From: Leishmania mexicana MHOM/GT/2001/U1103
Lineage: Eukaryota > Euglenozoa > Kinetoplastea > Trypanosomatida > Trypanosomatidae
Length of the DNA stretch: 64,000 bases
Assembly: GCF_000234665.1 (NCBI RefSeq)
Contig: NC_018313.1
Location: 186,001-250,000, forward strand
Direction: 5' to 3'
The notes beneath the pieces are model-generated. The model was not told where the DNA came from. It was given only the letters and a program-made list of their open reading frames with translations, and did no database searches. The translations under genes and the position numbers were made by a program. Below, one piece after another: positions 19,981-30,929 of the stretch (the first letter of the stretch is position 1; every line of letters starts with the position of its first letter).

Positions 19981-21909
19981 ACTTCGTGACCGTGCTACCA
20001 CCCTCGTATCTTGGGAGGAGTCGCTGCACAAGAACTACCGTGCTGCACTGCATGACCGCCTCGCCCCGCCCACTCCCCCCTCCCCCTCTCCACGTCCTCA
20101 CGCCCACCGCCATCTCCCCCACCAGACGCGCTCGTCCCTCCCCTCTCCCGCTCGCACATGCGCGTGCGTGCGTGCGTGTGCGAGCGAGAGCATGCACGGG
20201 TTGCGCGGTGGCGGCCGGTGATTTGTTTGGCCGGAGACGCATGTACGTTATTGGCAAGAAAGGTGGTGGCCCTTCCACATGGCAGTCATGTGGGAACCTC
20301 ATCTAGCTGTACGCATGCGTGTATATGCGTGTGCGAGTGTGGGTGTGGGTGTGTATGTGTAGGCCGATTGTTTTTCTCTCTGCAACTCGTCTTCTCCCCT
20401 CTCCCGTGGGGGGTCTGTCGCGTGTGGGGCTGCACACACGTGCACAGCACCCACGCGGCGGCGGTCACCGTGCCCCGAATGTCGGAGCTGCTCCTCTACG
20501 CATCCCATGTACATTAGTGTTGTCGTTTGGTGCTCCCTTTCTCCGTGGACGTCATGGGCCTCCTCCTTTTCTTTGCCGTCGTTGTTGCTGCTGCTGCTGC
20601 ACGCATGCACGCACACCTTAGCGGCGAAGCCAGGGCAGAAGGCGGTGTGTGTGTATGTGTGTGTGTGGGTGGTGTCCTGTGTTGTGCGGACTATGTACAT
20701 GTGTTCACTTCGTGTCGCTCTTCACCTCTTCTTGCGCGTTGTATCCTCTTATGGTAGCTCGATGGATGGTGTACTTCTTGGTTGGTGGAGGAGGAGGGAA
20801 GGCGTGTGTGCATGACGCGCCGCGAGGAGAGCGACACCCTCCCTCTCTCCCCCAAGGCGCACACACGCACACACACACACGCCCCCCCCTCCCTCCGTCC
20901 CTACACCTCAAACCCTGGTAGGACGGACGGCGTGGTACCCTCCAGACTTTCCACGTCCTTTGCGGACATGAAGGGCCGGTCGACATCTATTATACCTCTG
21001 TGCCGGTGTGGCTGTGTTGTGGATGAAGTATCCTGTTCGTGATGGAGCATGTGCCATGGGGGTGCCACAGCGCGGACAATTGGCGCAGTGCTGTCAGAGC
21101 GCACGGCCGTCATGAGGACAAGGCGCAGCGGAGGAAGAGAGGTGGAGATGCGGTGGTGTTCGCAGCTGCCGTCGGTGGTGCATCCGGGTACAACCACATT
21201 GACCAAAGACGGCGAGACTTTCTCTGTCGCCCCCACCCCCACCCCCACACGGCGGTGGCTGCGGTTGCGCTCTGGTTGCCCACCCACCCGCCCGCCCCCC
21301 CTGTCTCTCATCTCCCAACGATGTATAGCCACACAGCTGCCCCCCCCCCCTCCCCTCCCCGACACATACCACACCTGGGGACGCCCATGGCGACATGTAT
21401 GCCTGCGGCTCTTGTCGCCCACTCTCTGCACTGCCTGCCACCAACGTCTCCCTCCTCACCTTCTCCAATGTGGTTCGCACCGTGGCCCCATGCCCTGATT
21501 CTGTGGGCGCGCTGTGTATCGTATCGGCCCCCCACCCCACCCCGCGCGATGAAAGCGTCCCTGCGTGAGGGCCAGCAACCAGGAAAGCAAGCGTGTCTTG
21601 TCGTGGTTGGTCCCTGCGTCGAGGAAGACAAGCGAGCTCGACTCCGTGTGGTTGTGTGCCAAAGTTAGGCGGAGGTGCCTTTATTCGACCTCCCCTTGCC
21701 AATCGCCTCCCCACCACCACCACACACACACACACACGCACAGGTAGGGAGGGGCGTGCGCCAGGAGGGAGAGGGGATGGTGATGGTGGTGGATGTGGCT
21801 GGGGAAGAAGGATGCTATAGCCCAGTCCCATATCAGACATCCCACCGTCTCGCCTGCGCCGACAGCACATCAACGAATTATTGGCAACCCTGCTACACCG
21901 TTGGCAGCC
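19981..21909. other. Gene-free region (1.9 kb)
   Basis: No protein-like frame. It holds GT/CA tracts, several poly-C runs (near 20881 and 21341) and a pyrimidine tract at 21677-21716 followed by AG at 21741-21742, a candidate trans-splice site for the phosphatase gene. Downstream of that AG a short upstream ORF (ATG 21777) overlaps the start of the phosphatase frame. Confidence 0.5.
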
Positions 21910-23694
21910 ATGAAGTCCGCAGATGCCGGCACTGACGGCAACACACACGCCGCATTGACATTCGACTGGACTGAGCGAGAGAGGCGCCTGGTCGTCTCTC
22001 TCGAGGCCTTCCTGCATGCCTGGGCAGAGGGGGATCGAGAAGGCGGCAAGGCGAAGGCGGCGTCATCTGCAGCTACAGAAGCGGCGGTTGCCCGTCGAAA
22101 GGATGGGCCGCAGCATCACGCTGGTGCACATCCCGATCCGATGCCCTGTGCGGGTGGCATTGATGCGGCGTCGCTCGCAACAGCTCGAATCGAGTCACCG
22201 CCGTCCACGTCCACCTTGGCCAACGAGTATCTCGCCGCACTACCTCCCCGTCTTCCAGCCCCTCCACCACGCAGCTTTAGACCCAATGAAATGATGCCTG
22301 GGGTCTACCTCGGGTCATGGAGCGACATTGGCACCAATATACTCGAACTAGCGCAACGTCTTCGTCGTGTGTCGACCGACACGGGTGAGTCCTCATCGTG
22401 CACCGCCTCTTGCTCGTGGCAGCGCCTTGTGCTGCTCGTGCGCGCCTGTCCAGTGAAAGGAATCGTTGCGCCGCGACTGGAGCTGCGCGTGACGCGGCGT
22501 CGCGAGGGCACGCGGCGCCTTTACCTCCCCACCACCAAAGTCACCTCTGCGTCCCCCACCACCACGGCCGCTGCAGCAGCCGGCCTGCTGCAGGAGCCGT
22601 CACAACGGCCCCTCGCCCTACGCGGCTGGCAGCGCCACGGCGCGGCCACGACGGCGGCGCCGACGGACGAGGACGTCGTGGTGGCGCAGATGTCACTCAG
22701 TGAGGTGTATGAGTGTATGCGTGCGGCGGTGCCAACAACGACGGCGGGCCCGGTGTCTGAAGCCGGCGTCATCTGCGCCGAGGGCACGGCTTCAGGGAAA
22801 GGTGAGTATTATGGCCACTCAGGCTCTATCACCGACGCCTCCTCAAGCACCACACCCTCGGGTGTCAGCAGAGTTGCCAGGTGGCTCTGCCCAGACTCGC
22901 CGCTCATATCGCCGTTGCGGCGTGCGTCGCCGGCTAGCTCCACAGCCGCTGACGTCCCGTCCCGCTGCACGCCGGCGGACTGGCATGTTTTTGTGCGGGC
23001 GATGCAGGGCGTGTTAACAGAGGGAGCCTCAGCGCACACGCCGGCGGGCGCCGCATCGATTAATGATGAGAGAGCTGAGACTGCCGAAGCGGAGCACCGC
23101 CCTTCCTCACCGACAACGACGGAGCTGCGCTACTGGCGCCTCACTCTGCCAATTCTCGACTCCCCCGAAACTCGCATACTGCACTACACCCCCATGACGA
23201 GTCTAATCATGCACGCTGCGCTGACACTAGAGGAGCACCCGCAGGGACGCGCGTGGCTACAAGGTCAGCAGCAGCGGCGGGAGGTGGTCAGCAACAAAAC
23301 CCTTGCAAACGACGGCCATGCTATGTTGGGCGTTCCCAGAAAAGGTGGCGCGTGTGGGAAAGTCGGTGCCGGCACCACCGAAGCGAGAGTCTTTCCATCC
23401 GTGGCTGTGCACTGCCAGGCCGGCAAGTCACGCTCTGTCACCTTCGTGGCCGCCTTCCTCATCCAGGAATGGATGTGGTGGTACCGTGGGTGCCATCCCC
23501 CGAATACTGCAGGCGCGGGCACTAGTACAGTAGAGCAGCAGAAGGAACAACGTCGTCGGGAAGGCAGCATCGCGCGGCGCCTCGTCGACACGGTCCTGTC
23601 CTACCTGCGCCGTCGGCGTCTGTGCATCGACATCAACCTCGGCTTTGACACGCAGCTGTGGGAGATGATGTGCAGCTTTCTGCGGAGTCTCTGA
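21910..23694 (+). CDS. Atypical dual-specificity protein phosphatase with large insertions
   Basis: Numbered from ATG 21910 (594 residues), the C-terminal half carries the DSP signature HCQAGKSRS with catalytic Cys at residue 502 and the P-loop Arg five residues on. About 85 residues upstream, PILDSPETRILHY matches the DSP general-acid loop (Asp about 417). The end, LCIDINLGFDTQLWEM, matches the usual 'PN.GF..QL' closing helix. The spacing from acid loop to P-loop is enlarged by a low-complexity insert, and the N-terminal half has Ser/Ala/Thr-rich inserts around a MMPGVYLGSW strand typical of DSP starts ('LYLG'). It would dephosphorylate phosphoproteins, but the substrate is unknown. An in-frame ATG at 21793 would add 39 residues of unconvincing composition. 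Confidence 0.88.
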   Translation: MKSADAGTDGNTHAALTFDWTERERRLVVSLEAFLHAWAEGDREGGKAKAASSAATEAAVARRKDGPQHHAGAHPDPMPCAGGIDAASLATARIESPPSTSTLANEYLAALPPRLPAPPPRSFRPNEMMPGVYLGSWSDIGTNILELAQRLRRVSTDTGESSSCTASCSWQRLVLLVRACPVKGIVAPRLELRVTRRREGTRRLYLPTTKVTSASPTTTAAAAAGLLQEPSQRPLALRGWQRHGAATTAAPTDEDVVVAQMSLSEVYECMRAAVPTTTAGPVSEAGVICAEGTASGKGEYYGHSGSITDASSSTTPSGVSRVARWLCPDSPLISPLRRASPASSTAADVPSRCTPADWHVFVRAMQGVLTEGASAHTPAGAASINDERAETAEAEHRPSSPTTTELRYWRLTLPILDSPETRILHYTPMTSLIMHAALTLEEHPQGRAWLQGQQQRREVVSNKTLANDGHAMLGVPRKGGACGKVGAGTTEARVFPSVAVHCQAGKSRSVTFVAAFLIQEWMWWYRGCHPPNTAGAGTSTVEQQKEQRRREGSIARRLVDTVLSYLRRRRLCIDINLGFDTQLWEMMCSFLRSL

Positions 23695-24726
23695 ACAGAC
23701 ACGTTGAGAGAAGAGAGAAGCCCGATGATGCGCAGGCACGCGGAACCGCATTGTGCCAACCCTGCTGCCCGCCCTGGACCTCTGAGTAACCGTAAACAAA
23801 CTTTGCGTGTGCGTGTGCACGTGTGTGTTTGCCTTCATGCGCATCAGGCTCTCAGCTGCCACACAGAGCACCCCACCGCACCGCAAACGAAAGAAAACGT
23901 TCTGTCATCATAGCAGCCAGCGAAGCGATGGGGGAAAGTGGGAGAGTAGAGAAGGGGAGTCGGTGGAGGGCGACTCGAGCAGACCGCAGGTGGTGGGGGA
24001 AGGTCGTGAACTGTGAAAGATAGTGGCATGCGCGTGGTGCCCTTTGCCTCACCCATTAGCCCCCTTGGGTAGGTTGGCGGTTATGGCAGAGACGCAAGTG
24101 ATGGGGGAGGTGGAAATCGGGGATCTGACGGTGAAGTCGCTGCGCCGACGTCGTTGTGGCAGCCCCTCAGCCTTGCACTCGTCTTCTCCCCTCCTCACCG
24201 CATCCTCTAGAGTTCACAAGCCCAGGAGGAAACACCATAGCCGGGGACAACTCCGGCCTGGGCGCTGGCTGAAGGTGGGAGAGACCCGGGGGCGTTTTGT
24301 ATTGCGCTTTCTCTCTCTGTGCACACACACATATATATATACATACACGTGCTCCGCCCTCTCGTCACCGATGGTTCTAGTCCACGCTGCTGTCTCCTCC
24401 ACCCCTCCTCCCCCGACGCGCGCACACGTGTCCATGCCGCCTCATTCTGTAGCTCCTTCTTTGGCTGCGCCTTCTCTGCATCAGTGCCTTTCCTGGGCGT
24501 GGCACATCACACGAACAGCGCCTCCACCGATTCCGAAACGGGACGTGGCAACCCCCGTGCACACACGCGCACACAGACACACGGACGCTGCCACGTGCAT
24601 GCGGGGTGTTGCTTCGTTGCCGCCTGTCTTCCTCCAGAGGCGCTCTTTTCCACTCGCTGCTGCTGCTGCTGCTGCGGTGCAACTCTCCTTGCCTGGCCCG
24701 CTTGCAACATCCTAAGCCTGCGCACG
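23695..24726. other. Gene-free region (1.0 kb)
   Basis: It contains CA tracts, (AT)5 at 24331-24340, a CTG run near 24658-24674 and the splice-acceptor-like tract of the next gene. No gene seen. Confidence 0.55.
24609..24637 (+). promoter_or_regulatory. Probable trans-splice acceptor for the gene at 24727
   Basis: A T/C-rich tract ends CTTCCTCCAG with AG at 24636-24637. No ATG occurs before 24727. Confidence 0.5.
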
Positions 24727-25515
24727 ATGCCGCCCGCGCACATATTCCTTGCCCGCCACAGCGAGCGGGTGGACCACATGAACCGCGAGTTCGCCAAGAC
24801 CTACAGCCGCCCGCACGACTCCCCCATCACCGAAAACGGCGTTGTCCTGGCGGAAAAGCTGGGCGAGTACCTGGTCCGCCACTACCGCGTCGACCCCGCC
24901 GATGTTGTCGTAATAACCTCGCCCCTGCTGCGCTGCGTACAGACCTCCAATGGAATAGTGACCGGCGCCCTCCGCGCCGCGGCGGCGAGCGCGAAGGTCG
25001 ACACGATTCCGGTGTACCTGGAGCCCGCCATCATGGAAGGCCCGTACTGGATGTTCGCGGACATGTGCAACAACCCATCCGTCGTGGAGCCGAACGACGG
25101 CCCCTTCCACTGCCCAGATCCCGTGTACAACGACGCAGCATTCCACCGCGCCAGCACCTCGCCGCACGTGCAGCTGCAGAATCCATTCCCCTTGCACCCT
25201 GCTCCGGTCTTCACAGTGGAGGACAACAAGCTTGTCGATTCGAGCTTTCCAGAGCGGTGCGCGCAAGGCTCTAAGAGGCTGCTGGCTGTCCCAGAGCTGG
25301 ATGGCAAGACGGTGGTGCTCGTGGCGCACGGCGAGACAGTGCTGCGCGCACTGCATGCGATGAAGAACACGGAGATGAAGGCGGAATCCCACAGCCCAGC
25401 GTACACAGGGTTCGTGCACATCACGTGCGAGGGCAGCGGGGCAGAGACACGGGTGTCTGTGGAGTACGAACGTTTTTCCACACCGCATCTCCCTGCGGAA
25501 CCGATGGAGTCGTAG
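24727..25515 (+). CDS. Histidine phosphatase superfamily protein (phosphoglycerate-mutase-like)
   Basis: This protein has 262 residues, and the start is the first ATG after the likely acceptor. It has all core residues of the histidine phosphatase fold: the RHSER motif with nucleophilic His11 between Arg10 and Arg14, the SPLLRCVQT helix with Arg69, and the second catalytic His at residue 201 in LVAHGETVLR. Size and layout resemble the UBASH3/STS-like and small eukaryotic PGM-like phosphatases rather than glycolytic mutase. No signal peptide is seen, so it is probably cytosolic. The substrate cannot be told from sequence. Copy C of the SIDER-like repeat lies in its 3' flank. Confidence 0.9.
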   Translation: MPPAHIFLARHSERVDHMNREFAKTYSRPHDSPITENGVVLAEKLGEYLVRHYRVDPADVVVITSPLLRCVQTSNGIVTGALRAAAASAKVDTIPVYLEPAIMEGPYWMFADMCNNPSVVEPNDGPFHCPDPVYNDAAFHRASTSPHVQLQNPFPLHPAPVFTVEDNKLVDSSFPERCAQGSKRLLAVPELDGKTVVLVAHGETVLRALHAMKNTEMKAESHSPAYTGFVHITCEGSGAETRVSVEYERFSTPHLPAEPMES

Positions 25516-25690
25516 CGAAGGAGGAGGCGAGGAAGGTGTTGCCGTGGGTACGTGGGGCCATGTACCCAAGGTACCCTCGTCCTGCCCACGAGGCAGACCT
25601 GGACACGAGCCATCACCAGACGTCCGTGTTGTCTGCGTGTATGCCTGCGTCTACGTGTGGCAGCGGGGAGGGGGTGGGACACACACACAC

Positions 25691-25870
25691 ACCCTATCCC
25701 CTGCCAATGCCAAACCTCCTCTGGTGGGGGCATGGTTTGAGGCAGAGGACGCGCTCAGGTCACTGAGTCGGTGCATTGTGCGGTGGCCGACCCGGGGGGT
25801 GGGTGAGAAGGGGTGGGGGTTGTGCTCCTGTTCGAGGGCAGGATAACGGGCGCGTTGGGCAGGAGAAAGG
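25691..25870 (+). repeat. SIDER2-like dispersed repeat, copy C (5'-truncated, internally deleted)
   Basis: It matches copy B from ACCCTATCCCCTGCC onward but lacks the GTGGTATCTCAGGG end and about 80 bases between CTCCTCTGGTGG and ATGGTTTGAGGC. It then runs with scattered substitutions to CGCGTTGGGCAGGAGAA, a junction shared with copy A but not with B. Confidence 0.72.
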
Positions 25871-26231
25871 ACATCACTTTGTGTGCATCGCGAGCCCCTC
25901 CCTCCTCCCTTCTCTCCATCCTTTTCTGCTCCGCACGACACTTCCCCCCACACGTGTGTGCGTGTGTGTTCGCGTGTATCCTTGTAGAGAACGAGCGAGT
26001 GAGTGAGTGACGGCGCAGTAATTCAAACGGAGAACTGCCCGACACACGGCGCACCGGCGGCACCGCTGCCGTGTGGACAAGAGATGGGGGAAGGGGAGGG
26101 GGGAGGAAAGGGCTGTCAACGAATCGGCAGCGGGTATGAAGGGCACACAGGGCCATGTGCACTGCCTCATTCGCCCCCCACCCCCCACCCCAACCAACCC
26201 CAACCCCACCCACCAACCCACCAACCAACCC

Positions 26232-26280
26232 CCGCCGCTCCTTCCCTCACTCCCACGTTTCCGCCGCTGCCTTCCCACAG
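26232..26280 (+). promoter_or_regulatory. Probable trans-splice acceptor for the gene at 26420
   Basis: A C/T tract ends CTTCCCACAG with AG at 26279-26280, and 26420 is the first ATG afterwards. Confidence 0.5.
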
Positions 26281-26419
26281 CGCTGACGCCAAAGGCATCA
26301 CAACGCCACAGCACACCGAGGCAGACGCACGCGAGAGGTTCCTCTCTCATACCGGCCGCCTCGTTGTTTGTTGATCTCTCTCGTCCCCGCTCTCTCCCTC
26401 CCTATCGCTCTCTGCTCCC

Positions 26420-27904
26420 ATGAGCGCATCGCCCTCCTCCCCGTCCACGGCCATCCCCCCCGCCTCCGCCAGCCCGCAGGACACCGTCGAAGTCCTTCTC
26501 TGTGACACCTGTCGTTGCCCTATTGGGTTGCTCTGGGATGTGCTGCCGGCGGAGGCGGCGGTTCCTGTCTGGAGGGAGCAGGTGTACACCTACGAGCTGG
26601 ATCTTTTCGCCAATGGATCGCCGCCGATACAGGCGTACAGTGCCACGAACCCGAGCGCGCGCCGGTTTGACCTGCTGCGCTTGGCTCCGCATGTGACCCT
26701 GCATCGGGTCTCAACGCCTAGTGGCGAACCTGCACCATCTGGTGCAGATGCCTCTCGCTCGTGTAACGCCGGTACCTCGACTACTGCCGCCGCACCCCTT
26801 GATGCACAGAAGTGTGAAGGACCAGTGCAGGTCGAGGAGGTATCCACAGCGCATGCGCAACCGGCGGAGGCGACAGGGACGCGCGGTGCTGCCTCCACCA
26901 CCCTTCACGCACCGTCTTTTGTGGAGTGCAACACGACCATCTACTCCACCGAGCACTCCTTCTTCGCCGGCTATGCGTGGTGCTTCTGCAAGTGTAGCAA
27001 CTGCGGCGCCTTTCTGGGGTGGGGCTTTTCAGCGGTGGAGCGCCTGCGCGCCGCTCGACGCCTTCATCGGGGTAGCAAGAGCGGCGGCGTGTCCGAGACC
27101 AGCGATGGCGGCCAGGCCCGCAAGAAGGGGGCGCGCCAGGAGGAAGAGGTGAGAAGAGCCGAGACGGATATCGCGGCAGCCGCAGCTGCGGACGACAGCC
27201 AACCTGCCGAATCAAGCTCCCCGCCCGGAGCACCGAGCGCCCCGCGGGATCAGCGCCAGCAACGGTCACCTGGGGAGGGCGAAGGCTGCAGAAGCGGCGC
27301 ACACGCTAGTGATCTCGCGCCGCCAGATGACTCCGACGACAGCAGTGATAAAGACACCTCTATGACGACCACCAGTGACAGCAACGACGGCGACGACACC
27401 AACGCCATCGGCGGCGGCGGCGGTGCTCGAAGTGGCGGGAAAGAGCACACAAACACCGGTGTAACACCCGACTTTATTGGCATCATCATTACCCATTGCA
27501 CCGGCGATCCAGACTATCCGATAGCGTCCCTCATGCGCGACGTCGAGTGGCGTGCCGCGCGGCAGCGGCGCCGCAAGCGAGTTGAAGCCCTGACACGCCG
27601 CCTTTCCCTCCTCCTCCCAGCGATGAGGGACAGCTACCGCGCGCACGAGATTTACCACGACTACCACGCAATGGAGCAGCTGCTGTACGTCGCACCGCTT
27701 CTCCCGCTGCAGGAGACATCCGATGGATTCTCGACCGCGGTGGCCGCACTCCTGTCCGATGTGGATGAAGACGGGGTGCCGATTCGCATGCATGCCACGG
27801 TAGAGGAAGCACGCATCGCCGTAGCAAGGCAGATGGACAGCGACGACTGCAGTGGTGTAAGCGGACACAGCAGCAGCGGTCACGAGGAAAACAATCTCTC
27901 GTAG
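26420..27904 (+). CDS. Cereblon-like CULT-domain protein with insertions
   Basis: This protein has 494 residues. A split CULT domain (the thalidomide-binding fold of cereblon) can be traced. A first zinc pair is C28-x2-C31, and a second is C192-x2-C195 in the block HSFFAGYAWCFCKC. GFLGW-like sequence follows (AFLGWGF, Trp201), and a DFIGIII strand near residue 352 corresponds to the cereblon 'FWGL' region. Spacing from Trp187 to C192 and Trp201 equals human cereblon W386 to C391 and W400. The third cage Trp (human W380) is Phe181 here. Inserts of about 95 and 150 low-complexity residues interrupt the domain. There is no LON domain, so this is a CULT-only protein, not a full E3 receptor. The C-terminus is basic then acidic. 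Ligand and role are unknown. Confidence 0.85.
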   Translation: MSASPSSPSTAIPPASASPQDTVEVLLCDTCRCPIGLLWDVLPAEAAVPVWREQVYTYELDLFANGSPPIQAYSATNPSARRFDLLRLAPHVTLHRVSTPSGEPAPSGADASRSCNAGTSTTAAAPLDAQKCEGPVQVEEVSTAHAQPAEATGTRGAASTTLHAPSFVECNTTIYSTEHSFFAGYAWCFCKCSNCGAFLGWGFSAVERLRAARRLHRGSKSGGVSETSDGGQARKKGARQEEEVRRAETDIAAAAAADDSQPAESSSPPGAPSAPRDQRQQRSPGEGEGCRSGAHASDLAPPDDSDDSSDKDTSMTTTSDSNDGDDTNAIGGGGGARSGGKEHTNTGVTPDFIGIIITHCTGDPDYPIASLMRDVEWRAARQRRRKRVEALTRRLSLLLPAMRDSYRAHEIYHDYHAMEQLLYVAPLLPLQETSDGFSTAVAALLSDVDEDGVPIRMHATVEEARIAVARQMDSDDCSGVSGHSSSGHEENNLS

Positions 27905-30900
27905 TCATTTTCCGCGACTACCAGCACCCGCTCTCTGCACGTGTGTACAGCCGGTATGTGTGTGTGTGTGTGTGTGTGTCTCTGTCGGCTCTCGCTGCCT
28001 CCGCATAGGTGAGGCACACACGCACCGAACGACCTCCCTCTGGGAGGGAAGCGGAGGGCGGCTGTGAAGAGCACATTCTCGTCCCTTCCTCCATGTGTCC
28101 TCTCCCCATTCAGTGGGGAGGTGGGGAGGGGGAGTTCTGCGCACTTCGCGCAGCAACACCGAGACTAGAAGGAGGGGCGCATCGCCGAAGAAACCCTTCG
28201 CTTTCTGTCCACCTCTCGCCTCGCATTTCACCGTCAGCTCCTCCCTCACCAGCAGGAAGGGGGCACACGCACATACGTGAACGTGCGCGCTACCATGCCA
28301 TGCTACGTGAAGTCAGCAAGGAAACACACGCACCCGTTGTCTCGCCAGCAAGGGCCGTCCTTGTCCGATTTCCTCTCCCGTCGCTGCGGTGTGCGCGTGC
28401 TGTGCTGCCTCCTCTGTGGTTGGCGGCGAGGCGAGGGTGGAGTAACGTGTGTGAGGCGCGACTGGACACTCAAACGGATGTGAGAGCGGCCGCTGTCGTG
28501 GCGGTTGGTGGTGCTGGGACACGAAAGTGGTGGCGGCACGTCCCCCACCCCTCGCGCATGTTTGTGTGCGGGCGCCGCTGGATGTAAAGGCCGAGGACGT
28601 GCGCAGGACACCAGATGAGGAAAGCGCATGGTATTGGGGGGGGGGCAGACTTCGAAGCACACATATCTATCTATATATATATATATATATGAAGAGGTGA
28701 TGTGGACGAAGACGAGGCAATGCTTCAGCCGGATGAACGCCGGCAGGTTCTTCTTCCCACCACTCTCCCTGCGAGCTTTCCGCGTGTTTATCTTGCCTCC
28801 CGTGCCCGAGCCCCCCCCCCCAAAGTCCGCTATGTTGTTTCAAAGCGTTTCGCGCTTGCTCAGTATGCGGACGTGTGTGCAAGATTGCTTTCTCTCGTTA
28901 GTGGTGGGATGAGGCTGAGGAAGAGGGGGGAGGGGTGTACGCGCCGCCGTGCTTCCCCCACACGCACACACGCTCACAGAGATGGTCTTGCTCTCCTCTC
29001 CCTCCCTCTACCCGTGCGCCCCCTTCAATGCGTGTCTGTCTCACCAACTGCACAGCACCACCCTCACTCTGGAGCGAGAGGGTGGTGCAGCACAGGCACA
29101 CACCGATGGAAGAGAAGCCAGCTCGTGCGCTCTCTCTCCCTCTCTCGCTCGCTTCGTTTGGTGTGTTCATTGTATCGCGCATGTGTGTGTGTGGATGGGT
29201 GGGAGGGAGGGGGTAACGGGGGAGGCTCAGACATGCGCCTCGCACACTTTTGAAGTCTTGTGTAGTGATGAACGCTGCTGCATGGCACACCCTGTACGAG
29301 ATATGCACACGGTGCGGCACACGATGGAGAGGAAAAGGTGACGGAGATGGACGCTTCTGGCGACGAGAAAATCCAAAGAAAAGGGCGCGCACACACGCGA
29401 GTCCACACGAAAAGCGTAGAAACGGTGTAGTGGGTGGCGGGCCCTGAGCCCATGTCAAGCCGGGGCCTCCTCTCCGCAGCGCTCTTTTCATGGTGCCCGC
29501 ATGGGATGCACAACGTTGAGCGGCACGACGGATGCAAGAGAGGGTCGCGGTTCTGCACATCAGTGAGTGTGTGGGTAGACGTCTCCGTCGACCATCACCT
29601 CACCGCCCCACTCCCCCCCCCTCCTCCTCCTCGCTAACAACGGTGGTGGCGAAGATGGTCTCTCTTCATGATGCTCTCTCCTCATCTCTCTGGTGCCTCG
29701 TTCTTTCTTCACCTCGCTATGGCCGGCACGCACTGGGGGGGGTCTCTGCCCCTTCTGTTGCTTCCACTGCACATGCACGACACACACATACACACACGAA
29801 CTCGCGTGCCCACACGTGCGTCAACTCGCCCGTCTCCTCTACGGCCAAAAAACTGTGTGTGTGCGCGTGTGTGTGTGTCTATTACAGACCTCCTTGACGC
29901 TCCGTTACCTCGACTTTATCATCACATTTCTCTCACACACGCACACACGCACTCTCTCCCTCCTGTGTGCGTGGGATTCTCCACATTTGGCACGTCCTCC
30001 CTCGGTGCACTGAGCGAGACACACAAACACGCGCAAACACGTTCGACCACATCTCTCGACTTGTCCCTGCGCCCCCTCTCTCCCACTCCCACCCCCACTC
30101 CCCGTAATCACCATCCTATTGCCCTGTGCGTGCGTGCGTCGTGTAGCGGTTGCTGTCCGTTCGAAGGAACACAAACGGGCATTTTTCGCGTATCATCACG
30201 GCTTTGTACCCGAACCCGACCACCATCGTCATCACCATCACCACCGCCCGCCGGTGCCTTCTTCCTCCTCGCACTACGCATGAGTGCGTGTCAGCGGCAC
30301 CCATAGTTCTCTCTCCCCCTCCCCCTCCCCCTCCTCCATTGGGCCCGCGACGCATCGTCAGCGCATCGGTATCCGTTCATAGCATACACCCCATACATCT
30401 ATAGAGGGAGGGATACGTACCAGGGGTTCCGTGTGTGTTTCCCCTCCCCTCCCCTCCTCGCCGAATCCTCTTCTCACACGACGTTAGCTGGAGTGGTTGC
30501 GCGTGCTCGTGTGTGTGTGTGTGGCGCGCGCGCACGCCCTATCCTTCCTGTCCCGTGTACGTTGGTACATCTTTGCGCTGATCGTGTCACCCCCACTGTG
30601 TGCCGGCAGCGGCGCCCTCTCGCCTCGTCGTTTGCTGGCGTTTGCCGCTCACCTTCGGTTCCGCTGCGCTTTCTCCTTCACACGTGTGCGTGCCTGTGCC
30701 CCTAGCCTTTTGCTCGGCCTTTTCTCCTCCAAGCTGGTGACACCCACACCTACATCTCGAGAGAGGGGAACCGGGAGGGAGAGATTGAGAAGGCCACCGC
30801 CCACCCACCACCACCACCCTCCGCCTCGCCTTGCGAAGTGCTCGCTGTTTCGCTGGTACCCCCACCCCACTTTTCGTCAGCTGTACACGAAAGAAGGCAA

Positions 30901-30929
30901 CGACAGGGAAGCGTATCGAAATCATAGAC
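27905..30929. other. Gene-free region (3.0 kb)
   Basis: No protein-like frame on either strand. It contains GT tracts (27957-27979), an AT tract at 28672-28690, numerous CA/GT and C-rich runs, and the acceptor-like tract for the surface-protein gene at 30860-30880. Confidence 0.55.
30860..30880 (+). promoter_or_regulatory. Probable trans-splice acceptor for the gene at 30930
   Basis: CCCCCACCCCACTTTTCGTCAG ends in AG at 30879-30880. The first ATG after it is 30930. Confidence 0.45.

Larger units (their letters stand above)
25516..26419. other. Intergenic region with SIDER-like copy C
   Basis: It holds the repeat at 25691-25870 and a C/A-rich stretch (26170-26240) ahead of the next gene's acceptor. 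No gene seen. Confidence 0.55.

Noticed and set aside
28672..28690. AT tract as a centromere or replication origin
   Set aside because: It is too short and one of seven similar tracts; nothing else there supports such a role.
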